NCBI RefSeq assembly: GCF_002494345.1
Contig: NZ_NXNI01000001.1
Location: 1,860,001 to 1,924,000, forward strand
Reading direction: 5' to 3'
Origin: Natrinema ejinorense
GTDB taxonomy: Archaea > Halobacteriota > Halobacteria > Halobacteriales > Natrialbaceae
DNA: 64,000 nucleotides
Under the pieces are notes generated by a model. That model had not been told where the DNA came from and did not search any database. It worked only from the letters and a program-made list of their open reading frames with translations. The position numbers and the translations under genes were made by a program. Positions 59,339 to 64,000 of this stretch are shown here, in pieces (the stretch's first letter is position 1; each line of letters starts with the position of its first letter).

Positions 59339-60244
59339 ATGCAAGCGCTGGTCATCGCGGCACACGGATCGCATCTGAATCCAGACGCGTCGGATCCGAC
59401 TTACGCCCACGCGGACACCATTCGCGAAACGGGTGCGTTCGACGAGGTTCGCGAGGCGTTCTGGAAGGAGGAACCACACTTCCGCGAGGTGATCCGGACC
59501 CTCGAGTCCGACGAAGTGTTCGTCGTTCCCCTCTTCATCAGCGAGGGGTACTTCACCGAGGAGGTCATTCCCCGCGAACTGCGCCTCGAGGAGTGGGATC
59601 CGGACAGATGGGAATCGGACGGGACGAGCGCCTCGCAGGCCACGCTCGAGGCCGAGGACGTCGGCAAGACGATCCACTACTGTGGACCTGTCGGGACCCA
59701 CGACGCGATGACGGACGTGATCGTCCAGCGCGCCGAGACCGCGACCGAGGATCCGGACGTCGGCGAGGGATTCGGCCTGTCCGTCGTCGGCCACGGGACT
59801 GACCGAAACGAGAACTCAGCGAAGGCGATCAAATATCACAGCGACCGGATCGCCGAACGCGACCGCTTCGACGAGGTGAAGGCGCTGTTCATGGACGAGG
59901 AGCCCGAAGTCGACGACGTGACGGATTACTTCGAGAGCGAGGATATCGTCGTCGTGCCGCTCTTTATCGCCGACGGCTACCACACCCAGGAGGACATCCC
60001 CGAGGACATGGGACTGACCGAGGACTACCGGCTCGGGTGGGACGTGCCGGCCGCGGTCGACGGCCACCGGATCTGGTACACCGGCGCGGTCGGCACCGAG
60101 GACCTGATGGCCGACGTCGTCCTCGAGCGGGCGGCGGACGCCGGTGCCGATATCGGCGACGCTCGCGAGGCGGTCCGCGAACTGGCCGCCTCGGTCGCTG
60201 ACACGGGTCCCGAACCGAGCGCGGGAACGGGTGCGGGGGACTGA
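59339..60244 (+). CDS. cbiX: Sirohydrochlorin cobaltochelatase CbiX, duplicated domain
   Basis: 301 residues with two CbiX-like halves: residues 1-130 begin MQALVIAAHGSHLNPDAS (first metal-site His) and residues about 143-265 repeat SVVGHGTDRNENSAK. Both halves contain VVPLFI strands before a chelatase loop. CbiX inserts cobalt into sirohydrochlorin in B12 synthesis. TATA-like CTATACC sits at about -30 of the ATG. The DR2241-type gene starts 3 bp after its stop. Confidence 0.9.
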   Translation: MQALVIAAHGSHLNPDASDPTYAHADTIRETGAFDEVREAFWKEEPHFREVIRTLESDEVFVVPLFISEGYFTEEVIPRELRLEEWDPDRWESDGTSASQATLEAEDVGKTIHYCGPVGTHDAMTDVIVQRAETATEDPDVGEGFGLSVVGHGTDRNENSAKAIKYHSDRIAERDRFDEVKALFMDEEPEVDDVTDYFESEDIVVVPLFIADGYHTQEDIPEDMGLTEDYRLGWDVPAAVDGHRIWYTGAVGTEDLMADVVLERAADAGADIGDAREAVRELAASVADTGPEPSAGTGAGD

Positions 60245-60247
60245 CGC

Positions 60248-61405
60248 GTGACCGTGGCGAGGGACGACCTCGAGACGCTGCTCGAACACGCATCCTCGGG
60301 CGTCGCGTTCGACGGCCTGCACGTCGACGCATCCGCCGACGGATACCGCCTCGAGACGCCGGACAACGAGTGGACCGGTCTCGACGAGACCGAGTTGCAC
60401 CACGCACTCGAATCCTGCGAGGAGTACGTGACGAACTGGCGGTACTGGCAAGAGCGCGTCGGCGGAGCGGGGACCGCCCGCCGCGCGTTCCTTCGGTGGT
60501 GTGAACGAGCGCCGCTCGCGGACGCCGAGACCGACCACGCGATGACCGGTCCCTGGAGCGAGGACGACGCCGGCACCGAGACACTCGCAGTACCCGAACG
60601 ATACGACGCCCTCCGCGACGGCATCGACCGCGAGTGGGGCCAGCTGTCGATCACGACCCGCTACCTCGACATCGACGAGCCCGACGGGGAGCGGGTCTAC
60701 GACCTGTGGCACGTCGACGACGCCGGTAGCGACGTCGCGGACCTCGAGGTGTACGATGATCCCCGCGATGCGCGAGAACTCGCGACCTACGACGACGACG
60801 GCCGGTATCGACCGCTAAAGACCGCGCCGACGCTGCCCGCCGGCTGGGCCTTTACCGGTCTCTCGGGCGCGGCCCTCGTCGAGACGGTCGAGTTCTTCTA
60901 TCCCGCGACGGTCGCCAACTGGCACCGCGAACTGCAGGGGACCCTCGACGTCGATCACTGGCTCGAGACCGCCGAGCGGCAGACGGGGATCTACGACGTG
61001 ATCGACGAACTCCCCCGGGAGGCCGTCGAGTGGATGGCAGAGGCCTGCTGCGTCGATTCCCAGTGTCTCCGCCGCCGGGAGTGGCAGTACGAGGCGGGCG
61101 ACGAACTCGACGCCGACGGCGGTGACGGCCACTTCCCCTGTCGCGAACCGTGCTCGCTCGTGGTCGCCGCCGCTCGTAAGTGGACGACCCTCGAGTCCGA
61201 GACGGAACACACCTACGAACTCGAACTCACGACCAGCGAACTGAATCAACTCGAGGAACTGATCGACGCCGTCGCGGAGGACCGAACCGACGAAATACGC
61301 GAGGCTGATGTCTACGACGGTGCGAACCGATACCGGGCACGATACCTCCGTGCCAAGCGATTCGACGACGAGGGCGAGCTCGAGGCGACGCGAGTCGACG
61401 ACTGA
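60248..61405 (+). CDS. DR2241-family protein, CbiX partner
   Basis: 385 residues from GTG 60248. It matches the DR2241 family by context and pattern: a mixed alpha/beta region, then a Cys-rich segment EACCVDSQCLRRREW ... HFPCREPCSLVVAAA with at least five cysteines that could ligate a 4Fe-4S cluster. In Deinococcus DR2241 this domain is fused to CbiX; here it is a separate gene directly behind cbiX. It probably stabilises or regulates the chelatase. Confidence 0.8.
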   Translation: MTVARDDLETLLEHASSGVAFDGLHVDASADGYRLETPDNEWTGLDETELHHALESCEEYVTNWRYWQERVGGAGTARRAFLRWCERAPLADAETDHAMTGPWSEDDAGTETLAVPERYDALRDGIDREWGQLSITTRYLDIDEPDGERVYDLWHVDDAGSDVADLEVYDDPRDARELATYDDDGRYRPLKTAPTLPAGWAFTGLSGAALVETVEFFYPATVANWHRELQGTLDVDHWLETAERQTGIYDVIDELPREAVEWMAEACCVDSQCLRRREWQYEAGDELDADGGDGHFPCREPCSLVVAAARKWTTLESETEHTYELELTTSELNQLEELIDAVAEDRTDEIREADVYDGANRYRARYLRAKRFDDEGELEATRVDD

Positions 61406-61427
61406 CCGTCGAGCCGCGGTCGCCGTG

Positions 61428-62018
61428 TTACCGAACCAGCAAGAACAGTGCGACGACGGTACCGACGAGGACGATCGCCAGTCCGGCCGTTGCGACGGGA
61501 CCGCCGATCGTCGCCGTCGTCAGCGCCGCGATACCGATCGCGACCACTCCGAGTGCCAGGACCCCGAGCGTCGCTGGCTCGAAACCGCTTGCACCGGTCA
61601 CCCGATCCAGCCCTCGCTCGAGCGTCGTCGGGTCCGGCTCCGATCGAGCGGGTTTCGCGAGCGACTCGTCGACGTCGACGTTCGGTGGGCCGGGGAGGAC
61701 GGTGACGTCGATCGAGACGGATTCGGAGCCGTAACCGGTTACCACTTCGAGGTGACCGTCGACGGGCCTATCGATACCGCCGGTATTGACGGCGACCGGG
61801 ACGGGCGTGACGGTACTCGGCTCGATGTAGTAGTTCGATTCATCGAGCGATGCGATTCGTCCGAGGCCACCATCGAGGCGACAGTGAACGTGGGCGGGCG
61901 TCTCGTGGCCTTCCAGCAGGAGCGTAAACGACTCGCTGGTCTCGAGGGCGGTGCCGGCTGGCTCGAGCGTGTTGGCCGCCTCGCGATTGACGTGGACGGT
62001 GACCTCGGTCCCGGACAT
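61428..62018 (-). CDS. Membrane-anchored beta-domain protein (DUF7524-like)
   Basis: 196 residues from ATG 62018. An N-terminal soluble beta-rich domain of about 110 residues (EVTVHVNREAANTLEPAG, then HLEVVTGYGSESVSIDVTV) precedes two C-terminal helices (TLGVLALGVVAIGIAAL; GLAIVLVGTVVALFLLV). Domain order suggests a tail-anchored protein. I recall family DUF7524 (unverified). Function unknown. 13 bp downstream of the Trm112-like gene, same strand. Confidence 0.75.
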   Translation of the reverse strand: MSGTEVTVHVNREAANTLEPAGTALETSESFTLLLEGHETPAHVHCRLDGGLGRIASLDESNYYIEPSTVTPVPVAVNTGGIDRPVDGHLEVVTGYGSESVSIDVTVLPGPPNVDVDESLAKPARSEPDPTTLERGLDRVTGASGFEPATLGVLALGVVAIGIAALTTATIGGPVATAGLAIVLVGTVVALFLLVR

Positions 62019-62031
62019 GATCGGAGCAGCC

Positions 62032-62226
62032 TCAGGCCGGCGTCTCTTCGCGCATATCCGGCGGCAATAGGTTCGGAATCCCGTCTTCGATCGGGTAGGC
62101 CTCTCCGCACTCCGTACAGACGAGTTCGCCGCCGACGACATCGTCGTCGTCGTACTCGGCGTCCTCGAGTTCCAGATCGTGTTTGTCGAGCGGACAGCAG
62201 AGGATATCCAGTAACGACTCGTTCAT
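62032..62226 (-). CDS. Trm112-like zinc protein
   Basis: 64 residues. NESLLDILCCPLDKHDLEL at the N-terminus and VCTECGEAYPIEDGIPNLLP at the C-terminus form the Trm112/UPF0434 zinc-binding core (CC and CxxC). Trm112 proteins activate several methyltransferases that modify tRNA, rRNA and release factors; haloarchaeal Trm112 interacts with many partners. ATG at 62226. Followed on the same strand by the membrane protein gene. Confidence 0.9.
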   Translation of the reverse strand: MNESLLDILCCPLDKHDLELEDAEYDDDDVVGGELVCTECGEAYPIEDGIPNLLPPDMREETPA

Positions 62227-62348
62227 ACTAGATATGCTTGCCGCCTGGAGCAAAAGGTTTCGGGAACGTTGCTCGTCCCCGGTGGGATCGAACCACTCGA
62301 TCCCATCGTGGCGACTCGAGCGAGCGGCGTCTCAGTCGCGTTCGTCCG

Positions 62349-62615
62349 TCAATCTTCACGCCAGATGACGGTCACGACGTCGTCGTCGCGCTCGACCGTC
62401 TCGTATCGGTAACCGCGGTCGTCCAATTTCGGGAACAGAAACTGGGGAACCCGATCGTTTTGCTGGATCAAGACGGTCTCGTCGGGTAGCTCGACGAGTC
62501 GCTCGAGCGTCTGCTGGAGCGGATTCGGCGGGCCGAGCGATCGCACGTCGAGGTGCTCCTGGGGTCGATCGCTCGGTGCGGCGGTCCGGTCGACGACGCT
62601 GGTGAGCGATTGCAT
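62349..62615 (-). CDS. DUF2249 domain protein 1
   Basis: 88 residues from ATG 62615; an earlier ATG at 62660 could extend it. DUF2249 core visible as EHLDVRSLGPPNPLQQTLER, LPDETVLIQQNDRVPQFLF and YETVERDDDVVTVIW. DUF2249 has a SirA/TusA-like fold and often occurs near nitrogen-oxide and anaerobic respiration genes. First of three DUF2249 genes here. Function not established. Confidence 0.85.
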   Translation of the reverse strand: MQSLTSVVDRTAAPSDRPQEHLDVRSLGPPNPLQQTLERLVELPDETVLIQQNDRVPQFLFPKLDDRGYRYETVERDDDVVTVIWRED

Positions 62616-62729
62616 ACGTGACTGTTCGATCCCTCGCTTGCTATCTTTCGTCCCGTACATGTTCCCCCGAGCAGTGATCGTCGGGGGATCAGCGGAACTC
62701 ACTCGACCGGACCGACGGCGTTTCCGGAG

Positions 62730-62963
62730 CTACGCTTCCTGTTTCGGGAACCTGGCGACGAACTCGTCGGGGGCGACCCGTTCGACCTCGTAGCCGTCGG
62801 CGTCGAACGCCTCGACCTCCGCTTCGAACTCGTAGAACAGCGGCTTGGGTTCGTGATCGTTGACGATCGTCAACGTCTCGCCCGGCTCGAGGGCGTCGAA
62901 CTCGTCGTGGATCTTCGGATGGCGGTTCACCGGCGGGATATCTCTGACATCGAGTCGTGTCAT
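62730..62963 (-). CDS. DUF2249 domain protein 2
   Basis: 77 residues: TRLDVRDIPPVNRHPKIHD, then ALEPGETLTIVNDHEPKPLF and DGYEVERVAPDEFVARF. A PPxxRHxxI-style motif is typical of the better conserved DUF2249 type. Its start lies 41 bp from a perfect GCGAA-CATA-TTCGC palindrome (63003-63016), a probable operator. Confidence 0.9.
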   Translation of the reverse strand: MTRLDVRDIPPVNRHPKIHDEFDALEPGETLTIVNDHEPKPLFYEFEAEVEAFDADGYEVERVAPDEFVARFPKQEA

Positions 62964-63003
62964 GTAGTTCTTCCTGGGTCCGAGTCAGCCATCGGCCTTT
63001 GTG

Positions 63004-63015
63004 CGAACATATTCG
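63004..63015. promoter_or_regulatory. CGAA-N4-TTCG palindrome upstream of DUF2249 gene 2
   Basis: CGAACATATTCG, extended by G and C to a 14-bp GCGAA-CATA-TTCGC palindrome. 41 bp upstream of the ATG at 62963. The identical 12-mer occurs upstream of the HTH gene at 63346-63357. It resembles the CGAAC-N4-GTTCG element associated with NarO-type regulators of haloarchaeal denitrification, from memory. Confidence 0.7.
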
Positions 63016-63032
63016 CGCTTCGCCTCGGCCGG

Positions 63033-63260
63033 CTACGCGGATTCGATGAGAACGTGCCAGACGCCGCCGTCGCGTTCCTCGCTCTCGTGGGTGAACCCGC
63101 GCTCGTCGAGTTCCTCGTAGAGCGGTCTGGGTTCGAACGGCGCGATCAACCGCAGTCGTTGGTCGGACTCGAGGTCTCCGAGTGCGGCGATGATGTCGTC
63201 GAACGGCGGGCCATCGATCTCCCTGACGTCCAGCGTTCGTTCGGTCGGTTTGGTTGCCAT
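63033..63260 (-). CDS. DUF2249 domain protein 3
   Basis: 75 residues from ATG 63260: ERTLDVREIDGPPFDDIIAA, then SDQRLRLIAPFEPRPLYEEL and ERDGGVWHVLIESA. Divergent from the Bat-type HTH gene with 135 bp of shared promoter DNA. The three DUF2249 proteins form a paralogous set, with the second and third most alike. Confidence 0.88.
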   Translation of the reverse strand: MATKPTERTLDVREIDGPPFDDIIAALGDLESDQRLRLIAPFEPRPLYEELDERGFTHESEERDGGVWHVLIESA

Positions 63261-63299
63261 CGGTTCCGCGTTCGGTCCGCGCTCCGTTGGTCGTTCGTC

Positions 63300-63311
63300 C
63301 GAACGTGTTCG
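63300..63311. promoter_or_regulatory. Palindrome CGAAC-GT-GTTCG in the DUF2249/HTH promoter
   Basis: CGAACGTGTTCG, a near-perfect 12-bp palindrome about 40 bp upstream of the DUF2249 gene 3 start and 85 bp from the HTH start. Its reverse complement matches GGAACACGTTCG at 63383-63394 with one change. Probably one of several operators for a regulator acting on both divergent genes. Confidence 0.6.
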
Positions 63312-63345
63312 ACTACCACAGTCTTCCCGGCGGGTGGGAATTTGC

Positions 63346-63357
63346 CGAACATATTCG
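63346..63357. promoter_or_regulatory. CGAACATATTCG palindrome at -39 to -50 of the HTH gene
   Basis: Identical to the 12-mer at 63004-63015. Lies directly upstream of the TATA box (GTATATAG, about 63367-63374) of the HTH gene, where an activator would touch the BRE/TFB region. Confidence 0.65.
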
Positions 63358-63377
63358 TAACCACCCGTATATAGATT

Positions 63378-63394
63378 CGAACGGAACACGTTCG
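63378..63394. promoter_or_regulatory. CGAAC-N7-GTTCG repeat between TATA box and HTH start codon
   Basis: CGAACGGAACACGTTCG, immediately before the ATG at 63396. With the TATA box at -22 to -29, the transcript would be leaderless and a protein bound here would block it, fitting autorepression of the HTH regulator. Confidence 0.5.
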
Positions 63395-63395
63395 T

Positions 63396-64000
63396 ATGGC
63401 CCAAGCAACCCTTACTCTCACAATGCCCGAGGAGATCTGGATTCAACAGATATCGACGGAGTATCCAGCGGCGACTTTTCGGGTCCTTGCAGCCGTCCCG
63501 GGGACGGAGTCCGGCTTCGCACTCGTCCGGATTTCCGGTCCGGCGGTCCCTGAAGTGATCGAGGCGATGAACGATCACCCACAGCTCACCGAAATCACGC
63601 TCGCCCAGTGGAGCGACAACGAGGCGACGGTTCACTTCGAGACGACGGTGCCCCTCCTGATGTTTTCCTCTCGAGAGTCGGGGATGCCGATCGAGCTCCC
63701 GGTCGAGATTCAGGACGGCGAGGCGTCGATCGAGGTCACTGGCTCCCGAGAACGGTTGGCCGAACTCGCCGAACAGCTCGAACACTTCGGCCTCCAGTAT
63801 CGGATCGAACACGTACGCGAGCGACTCCACGAGAGCCAACTCCTCTCGGAGCGCCAGCTCGAGGTCGTCGCGGCCGCCGTCGACGAGGGGTACTACGACA
63901 CCCCGCGGCGCTGTTCGCTGACCGACCTCGCGGGCCACCTCGACATCGCCAAATCGACCTGTAGCGAAACGCTCCACCGGGCGGAAGAGGCGATCATCAA
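63396..64000 (+). CDS. Bat-type HTH transcriptional regulator (partial)
   Basis: At least 201 residues, running off the right edge. N-terminal sensor-like domain (ATLTLTMPEEIWIQQISTEY, then FRVLAAVPGTESGFALVRIS), a central beta region, and the bacterio-opsin activator HTH_10 domain (SERQLEVVAAAVDEGYYDTP, then LTDLAGHLDIAKSTCSETLH). Related regulators include NarO and DmsR, which control anaerobic respiration; no CxxC metal motif is visible in the N-terminal part. Expected to be almost complete, missing only the end of the HTH. Promoter details are given under the palindromes. Confidence 0.9.
   Translation, partial: MAQATLTLTMPEEIWIQQISTEYPAATFRVLAAVPGTESGFALVRISGPAVPEVIEAMNDHPQLTEITLAQWSDNEATVHFETTVPLLMFSSRESGMPIELPVEIQDGEASIEVTGSRERLAELAEQLEHFGLQYRIEHVRERLHESQLLSERQLEVVAAAVDEGYYDTPRRCSLTDLAGHLDIAKSTCSETLHRAEEAII

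Overview
The window is a high-GC chromosomal segment of a haloarchaeon (class Halobacteria, most likely a Natrialbaceae-type genome such as Natrinema, Haloterrigena or a relative; the genus is an inference). Support comes from acidic proteins, many GTG or leaderless starts with TATA boxes about 25-28 bp upstream, dense ATGA/GTGA overlaps, and haloarchaea-restricted families: DUF4129/DUF58/MoxR modules, DUF5789/5790, CbaABCD-type ba3 oxidase, RPA3-RPAP3, Bat-type HTH with DUF2249, and NAD-dependent glucose-6-phosphate dehydrogenase.

Layout. 1-8 kb: a partial Tat-exported protein, then a tightly overlapping block of M48 protease, DUF4129, small membrane protein, DUF58 and polytopic membrane protein, met tail-to-tail by a MoxR ATPase. 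8-17 kb: PadR regulator, cold-shock protein under a palindromic promoter, queuosine-precursor-type transporter, M29 aminopeptidase, DUF309, flavin monooxygenase-like protein, aldo/keto reductase, sugar-phosphate dehydrogenase and MptD. 16.5-18 kb: a NikR regulator divergent from a His-rich nickel permease. 18-20.3 kb: a gene-poor, scarred zone with a dispersed 55-bp repeat, a 39-codon acidic small ORF, a frameshifted remnant, and tRNA-Phe and tRNA-Val, each trailed by an unusual mirrored copy of its own 3' end. 20.3-25.8 kb: DUF192, ABC exporter, DUF5789, creatininase/ArfB, DUF5790, beta-carbonic anhydrase. 25.9-30.2 kb: a second complete MoxR/DUF4129/DUF58 module, reversed. 30.5-38 kb: assorted enzymes and membrane proteins, a fumarate-reductase-type flavoprotein and tRNA-His with two more mirrored units. 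38-45.7 kb: DUF5814, an MhqO/MhqD-like pair, RPAP3-RPA3, DapA-family aldolase, sugar nucleotidyltransferase. 45.7-52.3 kb: a ba3-type oxidase operon divergent from a small membrane protein, a SafE-type protein and a copper P-type ATPase broken by one missing G. 52.3-64 kb: CDGSH protein, an IS6 element, FAD oxidoreductase, Hsp20 with an overlapping leader ORF, radical SAM and TRAM proteins, a CbiX-DR2241 pair, Trm112-like protein, and three DUF2249 genes next to a Bat-type HTH regulator with CGAA-N4-TTCG palindromes.

The least-explained signal is the set of four palindromic units downstream of the three tRNA genes. Each contains a copy of that tRNA's T-arm/acceptor end followed (on the other side of a loop) by an inverted copy, so the trailer carries a segment complementary to the tRNA itself. 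Other points worth attention are the paired MoxR modules, the frameshifted copper ATPase beside the oxidase it probably serves, the CARDB-like extension on the CuA subunit, and the DUF2249/HTH locus with repeated palindromes.
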